Origin: an uncultured Caulobacteraceae bacterium
GTDB taxonomy: Bacteria > Pseudomonadota > Alphaproteobacteria > Caulobacterales > Caulobacteraceae
NCBI GenBank assembly: GCA_903872075.1
Contig: CAIQJF010000083.1
Coordinates: forward strand, 1-64,000
Direction of reading: 5' to 3'
DNA: 64,000 nt
Position 1 is the stretch's first letter. Each line of letters opens with the position of its first letter. Below are positions 48,608 through 55,841 of the stretch, piece by piece. The position numbers were made by a program, and so were the translations under genes. The notes beneath the pieces were generated by a model. The model saw only the letters and a list, made by a program, of their open reading frames with translations. It was not told the DNA's origin and did not search any database.

Positions 48608-50198
48608 GTTCGGACTCCTTCTTGTTCGGCTCGGGCTTCTGAGCGCCGGGGCGCGTCACGAGCGCCGCCTTTGACGCGGCGATCCTGGCGCGCGTCGCAG
48701 CATCGGGGAGCGCAACCGGCTTAACCCGCAGCGGCTGAGCCAGCGGGAGAATGGGTTGCGGCGGAACCGGCCGGGGGACCGGTGGGCGTTCCGGCGCGGC
48801 CGGCGCAGGCGGGACCGCGGGTCGGACGGGGGTAAGCGGCGGGCGCGTGGCGTTCTGGCGGATCGCCTCCTGCCGCGCCAGGGCCTGACGCTCTGCAAGG
48901 GCGCGGGCGTCAGCCTGAGCGCGAACCTGGGCCTGACCCTGGGCAGCGGCTTGCCGACGAACCTGCGCGTCGTGTTGGGTCTTTGCGACAACCTGGAGCC
49001 GGACTGTCTCCGCCTGTTGTGCGGCGAGCGTCTGGCGGCTGGCGTTGTCGCGCGCCTGAGCCTGCATCCTTGCCTGCGCCTGCGCCAGAGTCAGCGCCTG
49101 CAGACGGGCTTGTTCCTGTTGCTGGGCGGCCTGCATTTGGCGGGCCGCGGTGTCACGCGCCTGAGTCTGAGCTTGCGCTTGCAGCCGCGCCTGCTCCTGC
49201 TCGCGGGCCTGCTGCGCCGCCAAACCCTGGCGGCGCGCCTGATCGGCCTGACCGGCCGCCTGCTGTGCGGCGCGTTGGGACTCGTTCAGCAGGGGGAGCG
49301 GTGGCGGTCCGAGGGGAGCGCCTGTCTGTGTCTGCGGACGTCCTGGATAGACAGGCTGAGCGGGGCCCTGCGCCTGATCGCGGCCGTTCGGATAGGCCGC
49401 TCGCCGGTCGCGTTCGGCTTGCCACATGGCCTGATCGGAGGGGCCGTTCTGTTGGGCGTACTGATCGCGATACGCGCGCCACTGGGGATCGCGGGCCTGA
49501 CTGGCCTGCCAACGCGACTGCGCCGCGTCAATGCGAGGACGACGGGCGGACCAATCGTCACGTCCGACCGCGAGGTGTTGGGCCGACGTGGCCGCGGCGA
49601 ACAGGGCCAGGGCGCGGTAGAAATAGCGGCCCGCCGGGTCGCTCGCCCGATCGATATCCGAATCCGGAAGCGGTCGACCGTCGCGGTCGTAGACCACGGC
49701 GAGGGCGCCGCCCTGATAGCCATAGGCGTAGTCGGGATCGCGGACCAGATAGGGCTGATCCGAGCCGGGTTGATAATAGTAGTAACGGTCACCGCCACCG
49801 GGCAGCGGCTCGACCACCACCTGATAGCCGGCCTGACTGCGCCAGGCCCAGGGTCGGACGCCCTGATAGTCGAAGCTGTAGTCCGGCGGTGCGTCGCCGA
49901 GGCCATAACCCACACGATTGGCGCGGTCACTGAACGCATAGCGGTCGATAGCGCGCGCGACGCGAACACGCGGGATGGAGCGCGCGGGCAGGGCGGAGAC
50001 GGACGGGGCGGCCGCCGCCGGTTGGGCCGGCGCATCGGTCAGCGGCAGGGTCGCCACGGCCTGCGGCGCGTTGGCGTCGGTGGGGGCCGGGGCTGTCCCG
50101 GCGGCGGGTCCCTTCTGACAGGCGGCCAGAGTCAGCGCCGCAAGCGCGGCCGCGATTGCCCCGGCCGAGGCCCGGTTCATCCAGACGTGAGTTGTCAT
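48570..50198 (-). CDS. Gln/Ala-rich lipoprotein with long coiled-coil region
   Basis: From the ATG 50198 the 542-residue protein has a signal with lipobox LTLAAC. The first 250 mature residues contain a Tyr/Asp-rich part (DRYYYYQPGSDQPYLVRDPD is one piece), including AYGYQGGALAVVYDRDGRPL. From about residue 290 to 460 it is a low-complexity helical region rich in Gln, Ala and Arg (repeats of QAQAQ and AQQQ type), then a Pro-rich part and a basic tail. It is probably an extended periplasmic or outer-membrane-tethered protein. No family was recognised. A GGAAC-N16-GGTT element lies 155 bases upstream. Confidence 0.8.
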   Translation of the reverse strand: MTTHVWMNRASAGAIAAALAALTLAACQKGPAAGTAPAPTDANAPQAVATLPLTDAPAQPAAAAPSVSALPARSIPRVRVARAIDRYAFSDRANRVGYGLGDAPPDYSFDYQGVRPWAWRSQAGYQVVVEPLPGGGDRYYYYQPGSDQPYLVRDPDYAYGYQGGALAVVYDRDGRPLPDSDIDRASDPAGRYFYRALALFAAATSAQHLAVGRDDWSARRPRIDAAQSRWQASQARDPQWRAYRDQYAQQNGPSDQAMWQAERDRRAAYPNGRDQAQGPAQPVYPGRPQTQTGAPLGPPPLPLLNESQRAAQQAAGQADQARRQGLAAQQAREQEQARLQAQAQTQARDTAARQMQAAQQQEQARLQALTLAQAQARMQAQARDNASRQTLAAQQAETVRLQVVAKTQHDAQVRRQAAAQGQAQVRAQADARALAERQALARQEAIRQNATRPPLTPVRPAVPPAPAAPERPPVPRPVPPQPILPLAQPLRVKPVALPDAATRARIAASKAALVTRPGAQKPEPNKKESEPNVPSRGNDRPQ

Positions 50199-50351
50199 CG
50201 AAACGACTTTCCGGCGATCCCGCACGGGGATCCGTCCTCGGCGACAGACTGGATCGATGCAAATGAACGGGGCCTGACCTGGCCTGGCGTCGTTTCCGAA
50301 GCTCCGTTGCGGTCCTCAGGGAGCCGCCATTCGTCGTCTGGGCACGATGAC

Positions 50352-50376
50352 AACCCGCGTGGATGGCGATCGTTCC
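50352..50376 (-). promoter_or_regulatory. EcfG-like promoter candidate
   Basis: On the minus strand GGAAC (50376-50372) and GGTT (50355-50352) are 16 bases apart, close to the general-stress sigma factor consensus GGAAC-N16/17-CGTT. It faces the lipoprotein gene, whose start is 155 bases downstream. One -10 base departs from consensus. Confidence 0.3.
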
Positions 50377-50443
50377 CGGCCAAATTACCGGAGAGGCCTT
50401 AGTCCGACTGCGCCAGCGCCGCTGTCGTGCTGCCGTCCGAGCC

Positions 50444-50917
50444 TCAAGGCGCCTTGTGGATGGAATCGACCCAGGCGACCGACGTCGGCTTCTCGATCGG
50501 CTCGATGTCGAGATTCACCACCACCGCGTCGCCGCCGCTGCGCACCAGCACGCACTGCAAGGTCTCGTCGTCCGAGGCGTTGATCTCCTGGTGCGGTACA
50601 TAGGGCGGCACATAGATGAAATCGCCGGGGCCGGCCTCCGCGGTATATTCGAGGGTCTCGCCCCAGCGCATGCGGGCCTTGCCGGCCACCACATAGATCA
50701 CGCTCTCCAGCGGCCCATGGTGGTGTGCGCCGGTCTTGGCGCCGGCATGGATATGGACCGTGCCGGCCCAAAGCTTCTCAGCCCCCACCCGGGCGAAATT
50801 GATCGCCGCGGCGCGGTTCATGCCGGGGGTCTGGGCTGTGTTGACGTCGAGCTGGTCGCCCGGGATCACGCGCACGCCGTTGGTGCGCCAGTCGTGTTCA
50901 TGCGTGTGTTCGGTCAT
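50444..50917 (-). CDS. Cupin-domain protein
   Basis: The 157-residue single-domain cupin has the metal-binding motif 1 segment GAKTGAHHHGPLESVIYVVAGKARM and motif 2 GDFIYVPPYVPHQEINAS. Both histidine pairs and the Glu for a metal are present. Such proteins are dioxygenases, isomerases or sugar-binding domains; the role is unknown. The start at 50917 has GCATAG-type upstream sequence without a strong ribosome site. It is 37 bases from gluQ on the same strand. Confidence 0.86.
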   Translation of the reverse strand: MTEHTHEHDWRTNGVRVIPGDQLDVNTAQTPGMNRAAAINFARVGAEKLWAGTVHIHAGAKTGAHHHGPLESVIYVVAGKARMRWGETLEYTAEAGPGDFIYVPPYVPHQEINASDDETLQCVLVRSGGDAVVVNLDIEPIEKPTSVAWVDSIHKAP

Positions 50918-50954
50918 GCGGTGAAGATACGCATCCCCGCGATGCGGGCAACTG

Positions 50955-51809
50955 TCAGAAACCGAGTTCCGCGCGCAGGGCGGCCGGCGTGTCGCCGCGG
51001 GCGCGGAGATCCGCCAGGGTTTCGGCGGTGTCGCGCTTGGCGAAGCGCTTGCCGTCCGGTCGCAGCAGCAGCGGATGATGTCTGTAGACCGGGGTCGGCA
51101 GATCCAGGAGGGCCTGGAGCAGGCGCTGAATATGGGCCGCTTCGAACAGGTCCGCGCCGCGGATGACATGGCTGACCTCCTGGTCGGCGTCATCCACCAC
51201 CACCGCAAGGTGATAGCTGACGCCCAGGTCCTTGCGGGCGAGGACGACGCCGCCGGCGGTCTCGGGGCGGGCGCTCACGAGTCCTTTTTCCCCGGTTGGC
51301 CCCGCGCCTTGTTCGAGGAAGGTCAGGTGGCTGAAGCCGCCAAGGGCCTTCTGCGCCGCGGCGAGGGAGAGCCGCCAGGCGAAGGCGTCGCCGCGGGCAA
51401 GACGCCGGGCTTCCTCATCCGCCGAAAGCGGGCCCGGCGTCAGGACTTCCGCCGCCCCGTGGGGGGCGCGGGCGATCTCCTCCAGGCTCTCCCGGCGGGT
51501 GCGGAAGCAGCGATAGAGCAGCCCCTTTGCGCGCAACGTCTCAAGCGCCGCGGCATAGGCCGCGCGGCGCTCCGACTGGCGGCGGACCGGCTCTTCCCAG
51601 CTGAGGCCGAGCCAGGCGAGATCGTCGTAGATCGCCGTCTCGTAGGCGGGCCGGCAGCGACTGGTGTCGATGTCCTCGATACGCAGCAGGAACCGCCCGC
51701 CGACCGCGCGGGCCGCAGTGAAAGCTGTCAGGGCCGAGAATGCATGGCCGCGGTGCAGGCGTCCCGTCGGCGACGGGGCGAACCTCGTGGTGAAGCTTGC
51801 CGAGGTCAG
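50955..51809 (-). CDS. gluQ: Glutamyl-Q tRNA(Asp) synthetase, CTG start
   Basis: GluQ attaches glutamate to queuosine in tRNA-Asp. Reading the full minus-strand frame gives 284 residues; the HIGH-type motif region TTRFAPSPTGRLHRGHAF lies at residues 7-24, followed by LLRIEDIDTSRCRPAYETAI and the KMSKS-like GKRFAKRDTAETL near the end. No ATG, GTG or TTG precedes the catalytic motif, so the likely start is CTG at 51809, inside a CTGA overlap with the TetR stop. The zinc-binding CxC of other GluQ proteins is reduced to a single Cys (YRCFR). Start choice is less certain than the identity. Confidence 0.87.
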   Translation of the reverse strand: MTSASFTTRFAPSPTGRLHRGHAFSALTAFTAARAVGGRFLLRIEDIDTSRCRPAYETAIYDDLAWLGLSWEEPVRRQSERRAAYAAALETLRAKGLLYRCFRTRRESLEEIARAPHGAAEVLTPGPLSADEEARRLARGDAFAWRLSLAAAQKALGGFSHLTFLEQGAGPTGEKGLVSARPETAGGVVLARKDLGVSYHLAVVVDDADQEVSHVIRGADLFEAAHIQRLLQALLDLPTPVYRHHPLLLRPDGKRFAKRDTAETLADLRARGDTPAALRAELGF

Positions 51810-52480
51810 TCCAGCAGCGCCCGGGGCCGGGCGAAGATGCCCACATGGTTGAGCAGTCCGCGGACGAAGGCCTCCTCGCCGCCCATGGCTTCCTTGAGCG
51901 GCTCGAACTCCTTGAAGCCGGCCATTTCGGCCACGCCATGGGCGTTACACCAGGCGGCGATCTGGGCCAGCTGCATCTCGCGCTCATTGGTCGGGTCGGC
52001 GCCCGCCTCGACCAGCGCTTCGGCCACATGGCCCCAGCCGCTGTCCTGGGTCTTGGCGTGATCGGGCATCATCTCCCGGTCGCAGGCGGCGTGATACATC
52101 AGACGGTAGAGGGCGGGATTCTTGCGGGCGAAGCTCACATAGGCGACGCCGATCTCGGTCAGGGCGGCGCGGGGGTTGGCGGCGGCGGCCCGGCCCGTGG
52201 CGATGGCGGCGCCGAGTTCGTGCCAGCCCTCCTCGGCCACGGCGTCGAGCAGTTCGCTCTTGTCCTTGAAATGATGGTAGGGCGCGGCCGGGCTGACGCC
52301 GGCCTCACGCGCCACGGCGCGCAGCGACAAAGCCGAAGGGCCTTCCGATTCCAGGATACGGCGGCCGGCCGCCACCAGGGCGCGCGACAGGTCGCCATGA
52401 TGATACGGACGGGCGCCGGCGGTCGCCGGTGCGACCTTGGCGGCGGGGGCCTGGATGGCGGCGTTTCCAGTTTCTCTCAT
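51806..52480 (-). CDS. TetR/AcrR-family regulator
   Basis: From the ATG at 52480 the protein has 224 residues with a TetR DNA-binding domain: LVAAGRRILESEGPSALSLR, AVAREAGVSPAAPYHHFKDK and SELLDAVAEEGW. The C-terminal part resembles the WHG-type ligand domain (CNAHGVAEMAGFKEFEP). It ends in the gluQ overlap. A 29-base near-palindrome (52506-52534) just upstream is its probable operator, shared with the divergent peptide gene. The inducer is not known; hydrophobic small molecules are usual. Confidence 0.9.
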   Translation of the reverse strand: MRETGNAAIQAPAAKVAPATAGARPYHHGDLSRALVAAGRRILESEGPSALSLRAVAREAGVSPAAPYHHFKDKSELLDAVAEEGWHELGAAIATGRAAAANPRAALTEIGVAYVSFARKNPALYRLMYHAACDREMMPDHAKTQDSGWGHVAEALVEAGADPTNEREMQLAQIAAWCNAHGVAEMAGFKEFEPLKEAMGGEEAFVRGLLNHVGIFARPRALLD

Positions 52481-52505
52481 GGCCTTGACCCTAAAACTAT
52501 ATCCT

Positions 52506-52534
52506 AACGGCGTAAAGATCATCTTGACGCCGTT
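52506..52534. promoter_or_regulatory. 29-base palindromic operator
   Basis: The sequence has outer arms AACGGCGT (52506-52513) and ACGCCGTT (52527-52534) and inner arms AAGAT/ATCTT around one central base. Thirteen of fourteen base pairs are symmetric. It lies between the divergent TetR gene and the 37-residue peptide gene. -35-type hexamers TTGACG (rightward) and TTTACG (leftward) are embedded in its arms, so binding would block both promoters. Confidence 0.75.
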
Positions 52535-52549
52535 CACATAGGTGATATC
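52524..52549 (+). promoter_or_regulatory. Caulobacter-type promoter of the peptide gene
   Basis: TTGACGC (52524-52530), an 11-base spacer and GTGATATC (52542-52549) match the Caulobacter housekeeping consensus TTGACGS-N10/14-GCTANAWC at six of eight -10 positions and fully at -35. The -35 is inside the palindromic operator. The presumed transcript would start about 60 bases before the peptide ATG at 52616. Confidence 0.55.
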
Positions 52550-52615
52550 TAAGCATTGTCCAGATCGGACGGCCTGACGCTTAGAGCAGGTTCAACCCAA
52601 AACAAGGTCCTTGTC

Positions 52616-52729
52616 ATGTCCCAAGCCAAGATTTCCGCTTTCGAACGCCTCTTCGACCGGGCGATCGCCCTGGTCATCATCGCCATCGGCGCCGTTGTCG
52701 CCGGTGGCGTCGCCATCGTCGGCGGCTAA
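52616..52729 (+). CDS. Small single-span membrane peptide (37 residues)
   Basis: The ATG at 52616 (AAGG 8 bases upstream) opens a 37-codon frame starting MSQAKISAFERLFDRAIALV, followed by IIAIGAVVAGGVAIVGG. It has a short amphipathic N-terminus, one Gly-rich membrane helix and ends directly after it. Its promoter overlaps a TetR operator, and a strong hairpin follows 37 bases after the stop. The layout resembles the 40-residue peptide at 8547-8669. It could be a small regulator or a component binding a membrane complex. The function is unknown. Confidence 0.7.
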   Translation: MSQAKISAFERLFDRAIALVIIAIGAVVAGGVAIVGG

Positions 52730-52766
52730 GTCGAGTCTCTCCGACCATGCGTCGGCTGGACAGACA

Positions 52767-52796
52767 TCGAGAGGGGCCACGGCGCGCCCCTCTCGA
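52767..52796 (+). terminator. Strong 11-base hairpin after the peptide gene
   Basis: TCGAGAGGGGC (52767-52777) pairs fully with GCCCCTCTCGA (52786-52796) over an 8-base loop. It is 37 bases after the small-peptide stop. No T-run follows, so it could be a Rho-linked 3' end or a stability element. Confidence 0.5.
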
Positions 52797-53016
52797 CCCG
52801 CCGACCTTCTGAGCGTCCCCGCAAGCCGCCGCGCAAACGGGCAAACGGCCCGAACTTTCCCGCAACTGTCTTGGAGCTGTCGCCAAAGCTCTCCTATGGT
52901 CCGGCGTCGATCCTGCTAAGGTCCGATTCGCTTAAACCGTCGAAAAGGAGGCTTCGTCTTCAGTTCAGGTTTACCGACACCGCCCCGCCGCATTGCTCCT
53001 CCCCGAGGAGGCCGCC

Positions 53017-53577
53017 ATGCAGGTTCTTAGCCGTCCGCCTTCGGGCTGCCCCGCCCTGGTCCTGAACGCGGACTTCCGACCGCTGTCCTACTATCCCCTG
53101 TCCCTGTGGCCCTGGCAGGAGACGATCAAGGCGGTGTTCCTGGGCCGCGTGGACGTGGTCTCCACCTACGACACCGTGATCCACTCCCCGACGTTCGAGA
53201 TGCGTTTGCCCAGCGTCGTCTCCCTGAAGAGCTATGTGGCCCAGGACCGCCCGCCGGCGTTCACCCGCTTCAACCTGTTCCTTCGCGACAGTTTCGCCTG
53301 CCAGTACTGCGGCCGGGGCGAGGACCTGACCTTCGACCATGTGATCCCCCGCTCGCGTGGCGGCCGGACGACCTGGGAGAACATCGTCACCGCCTGCGCG
53401 CCCTGCAACCTGGCCAAGGGCGGTCGCACCCCCCGCGAAGCCGGCGTGACACCCCATCGCGCGCCGCGCCGGCCGACGATGTACGAACTGCAGGATCACG
53501 GCCGCCGATTCCCGCCCAACCACCTGCACGAAAGCTGGCTGGACTATCTCTATTGGGACATCGAGCTGGAGGCCTAG
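53017..53577 (+). CDS. HNH endonuclease-domain protein
   Basis: The 186-residue protein starts at ATG 53017 behind GAGGAGG. The N-terminal 85 residues (CPALVLNADFRPLSYYPLSL is one piece) precede an HNH domain with C95-x2-C98, D107-H108 (TFDHVIPRSRGG), N122 and C127-x2-C130. Stand-alone proteins like this are widespread in alphaproteobacteria; the biological substrate is unknown. It may be a housekeeping nuclease rather than a restriction or mobile-element enzyme, because no partner gene is next to it. Confidence 0.9.
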   Translation: MQVLSRPPSGCPALVLNADFRPLSYYPLSLWPWQETIKAVFLGRVDVVSTYDTVIHSPTFEMRLPSVVSLKSYVAQDRPPAFTRFNLFLRDSFACQYCGRGEDLTFDHVIPRSRGGRTTWENIVTACAPCNLAKGGRTPREAGVTPHRAPRRPTMYELQDHGRRFPPNHLHESWLDYLYWDIELEA

Positions 53578-53661
53578 GCCGGCCGTGTCGCCGCAGTGAC
53601 GGCGGACACCCGCAACGCCCCCCTGATATAGCACCGAGAACGCGCCAGAAGGTATCCTAGG

Positions 53662-53687
53662 TTGACATCATGTTAGTCATATATAAC
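53662..53687 (+). promoter_or_regulatory. Promoter of the second HTH/membrane-protein pair
   Basis: TTGACAT (53662-53668) and ATATAAC ending at 53687 have the short spacing of a Caulobacter-type housekeeping promoter (11 bases to the extended -10). The AT-rich stretch stands out from its GC-rich surroundings, and the AGGAGG ribosome site for the next gene follows. Confidence 0.5.
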
Positions 53688-53690
53688 ATG
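53669..53690. promoter_or_regulatory. Inverted repeat overlapping the promoter
   Basis: CATGTTA (53669-53675) and TAACATG (53684-53690) are perfect 7-base arms around 8 bases, covering the spacer and -10 of the promoter. It is the likely operator for the HTH protein encoded at 54141. Confidence 0.6.
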
Positions 53691-53722
53691 GTGTGATAAA
53701 TATCAAACACAGGAGGCGGAAC

Positions 53723-54151
53723 ATGGCGCCGCTCGAACGTCTCGCCCGGTTCAATCTGTGGGGCATGTGCCCCGCCTATGTCGTCTATTTCGCCGTCCAG
53801 ATCGGCTTTCCCACATGGCTGACCACCACGCCGCAGCGTCTGGCCTGGTTCGCGGCGATCGCCGGCGTGCATGCGGCGGTCTACCTGGCCGGCCTGTTTG
53901 TGGTGAACCGGAAGGAGCACGGGGAGGCGCTGCTGGCCGACGAACGCGACCGGGCCATCGAGGCCCGCGCCAACCGCTTGGCCTACTATCTGCTGATGTC
54001 CGGCCTGGTCGTGGTCGGCATGATCATGCCGTTCGGCGACGCCGGCTGGAAAATCGTCAATGCCGCCGTGCTGGCGATCGTCTGCGCCGAAACGCTGCGC
54101 CATCTGCTGATCGTCCAGGGCTATCGGGGAACCCCGCGTCTTGCCCACTGA
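53723..54151 (+). CDS. Small membrane protein, DUF2178-like
   Basis: The ATG at 53723 follows AGGAGG. The 142-residue protein has about four membrane segments (YVVYFAVQIGFPTWL, AWFAAIAGVHAAVYLAGLFV, LAYYLLMSGLVVVGMIMPFG and IVNAAVLAIVCAETLRHLL). The motif DERDRAIEARANRLAYYLL before helix three is typical of DUF2178-like proteins that are paired with small HTH regulators. It overlaps the HTH gene by 11 bases. The function is unknown. Confidence 0.8.
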   Translation: MAPLERLARFNLWGMCPAYVVYFAVQIGFPTWLTTTPQRLAWFAAIAGVHAAVYLAGLFVVNRKEHGEALLADERDRAIEARANRLAYYLLMSGLVVVGMIMPFGDAGWKIVNAAVLAIVCAETLRHLLIVQGYRGTPRLAH

Positions 54152-54380
54152 AAGCCTGACCAATGAGATCCGCCTGCTGCGCTTCCTGGCGAGCGACATG
54201 ACTCAGGCCGAACTGGGCCGGCGCGTTGGGCTGACCCGCCAGACGATCGCGGCCATAGAACAGGGGCGCTATTCGCCCTCGCTGGAGGTCGCCTTCCGCA
54301 TCGCCCACGTGTTCGGCAAGGGCATCGACGAGGTGTTCAAGTGGACATCCGGCGAGGTTGCCGGCGACGCCCGCGCCTGA
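54141..54380 (+). CDS. Small Cro/CI-type HTH regulator
   Basis: The frame starts at the TTG 54141, overlapping the membrane-protein gene; no ATG precedes the domain. The 79-residue protein is a single XRE domain: NEIRLLRFLASDMTQAELGR, RVGLTRQTIAAIEQGRYSPS and LEVAFRIAHVFGKGIDEVFK. It is very likely the autorepressor acting on the inverted repeat 53669-53690. It is a second cassette of the same logic as 7580-8371. Confidence 0.85.
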   Translation: MPTESLTNEIRLLRFLASDMTQAELGRRVGLTRQTIAAIEQGRYSPSLEVAFRIAHVFGKGIDEVFKWTSGEVAGDARA

Positions 54381-54398
54381 CGGCCTGTAGCTGAACGA

Positions 54399-55208
54399 CT
54401 ACGCCGCGCCGAACACCAGCGCGTGCCGCGCGCAGATCTTCGGCCACAGGGTGGCCGCTTCGGGTTCGTCGAGACCGAAGACGTCGCTCAGCACGGCGAC
54501 GAGCTCGTCCGCCGAGGCCAGGGTCCGTTCGGTGACGCCCCCCTGGCCGACCTCACGCAACACCCGGCCCATGAGATCCACATGGCCGTCCGGCGTGAAG
54601 CGCTGGCAGATCAGGGTCTGGACGAACATCGAGGACGGGTCGGTCTGCAGGAAGGCGCACTTGCGGGCCAGGACGTCCTCACCGGTGAGCTCAGGGTGGA
54701 CATCGAAGCTCGGCGGGCGGCACAGATCGTGGTTGTGGATGCGCCACCAGCCGCCGTCCGCGCGCTCGACACGGAAGCCGATTTCGCGCGCCGCGTGGTC
54801 CCCCGCGATCAGTTCGAAGGGCTCGAAGGGGCCGTCTCCCAGCCCAACGTCGGCCAGGACGGGGCCCTCCGGCAGGTCGACCCGCAGCACCAGGTGATTG
54901 CCGATCATGCCGTCGCCGGCCATGGAGCGCATCACCGCCCCGGTCAGCCGCGTCACCTTGAAACCGATCATCTCCAGGGCTAGCCCCATGGTCCCGTTCA
55001 TTTCGTAACACCATCCGCCCCGGCGCCGTGTGACGAGCTTGTCGAAGGCGGCGGCCGGATCGGTGGTGGACGGCCGGCCGAGCTGGACGTCGAGGTTCTC
55101 ATACGGAATCGACAGCAGATGGCCCCGCTGCACCGCTGCGAGCGTCGTGCGGTCGGGCGTCACCTGGCCCGTAAATCCAATCCGATCTAGATAGGCCGCA
55201 AGGTCCAT
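54399..55208 (-). CDS. nat: Arylamine N-acetyltransferase
   Basis: NAT acetylates aromatic amines and hydrazines from acetyl-CoA. The ATG at 55208 gives 269 residues with the Cys-His-Asp triad C67 (RGGWCYEMNG), H105 (GNHLVLRV) and D120 (LADVGLGDGPFEPFEL). Family features also include SIPYENLDVQLGRP. The length is normal. It is transcribed away from a region with degenerate gene remnants. The natural substrate is unknown. Confidence 0.94.
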   Translation of the reverse strand: MDLAAYLDRIGFTGQVTPDRTTLAAVQRGHLLSIPYENLDVQLGRPSTTDPAAAFDKLVTRRRGGWCYEMNGTMGLALEMIGFKVTRLTGAVMRSMAGDGMIGNHLVLRVDLPEGPVLADVGLGDGPFEPFELIAGDHAAREIGFRVERADGGWWRIHNHDLCRPPSFDVHPELTGEDVLARKCAFLQTDPSSMFVQTLICQRFTPDGHVDLMGRVLREVGQGGVTERTLASADELVAVLSDVFGLDEPEAATLWPKICARHALVFGAA

Positions 55209-55289
55209 GCCGCGCTCCCCCGAGGTCGCGACGAGATTGGCATGGCGGCGGGGTGAATGAAAACAGCCGCGCATATAATCGCGCGTCCG

Positions 55290-55640
55290 GAAGTTGGCCG
55301 GTCGCTTTCAGCCCCCAGAGCCCGAACGAGGGCGACGGCCGTCAGGGCGGTGTCGGCGTCGGCCTGGGCGTCGTCGTCCTGGACGGCGAGAAGCTGGCGA
55401 TCGGCGTCGACCAGCTCAAGCAGGCTCAGAGTTCCGGCTTCACAGGCGTCGCCGGCCGCCGGCCGGTTTCGTCGCAGCGCGGCCTCGGTGCGGCGCAGGT
55501 CGGCGGCGCGGCCGTCGCGTTCTTGTGTAGATTTCGGGCGCAGCCAGCCCGACGCTTATCGCGTTGCGTTCATGATCGAGACGGCGGGCCCCGGCGAAGA
55601 GGCCAAGGCGTAACCCGCGTTGAGGGCGGGCATCGAAGCC
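55290..55640 (-). pseudogene. Remnant of a CzcC/TolC-type outer-membrane efflux gene
   Basis: On the minus strand one frame reads GLRLGLFAGARRLDHERNAI and SVGLAAPEIYT, then, after a one-base shift near 55527, a second frame reads ERDGRAADLRRTEAALRRN, AGTLSLLELVDADRQLLAVQ and DDDAQADADTALTAVALVRA. These match the last part of outer-membrane factors of metal RND systems (LLELLDAxRxLLxAQ type). There is no start codon or membrane-export signal, and the sequence ends at a boundary with a TetR fragment. It is a decayed gene fragment; a sequencing shift alone cannot restore a full gene. Confidence 0.65.
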
Positions 55641-55841
55641 TATCTGCTTCATCGCCAGGCGGTGGGCCGGGTGCTCGGCGCGGGCCTCAGCGAGGTCGAA
55701 CTGGATTGCATCGCCCAAAGCAAGTGGGCCTCTTTGCACGGACTGGTGTCCCTGCTGATCGCCCGGCCGACCTTCCCCTGGGTGGACCGCGAGACCCTGA
55801 TCCGCACCCACATCGACAGCCTGCTGGCGGGGATGACCTAG
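55614..55841 (+). pseudogene. C-terminal fragment of a TetR-family regulator
   Basis: The plus frame from 55614 to 55841 reads YLLHRQAVGRVLGAGLSEVE and KWASLHGLVSLLIARPTFPW and then ETLIRTHIDSLLAGMT, typical of a TetR WHG-type ligand domain. A TAA at 55611 closes the frame on the upstream side and the DNA-binding half is absent. Translation could start at the TTG 55620, but the product would lack a helix-turn-helix. It overlaps the CheB-like gene by 4 bases at the stop codons. Confidence 0.6.

Noticed and set aside
48756..50402. Plus-strand frame of 548 codons opposite the lipoprotein
   Set aside because: Composed of Leu/Arg/Gly repeats produced by the reverse complement of QA-rich codons; no start context.
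50955..51536. gluQ as a 193-residue protein from TTG 51536
   Set aside because: This form would lack the ATP-binding motif, which is intact upstream in the same frame.
55257..55613. 118-codon plus frame in the scar region
   Set aside because: Shadow of the efflux-protein remnant; no recognisable domain.
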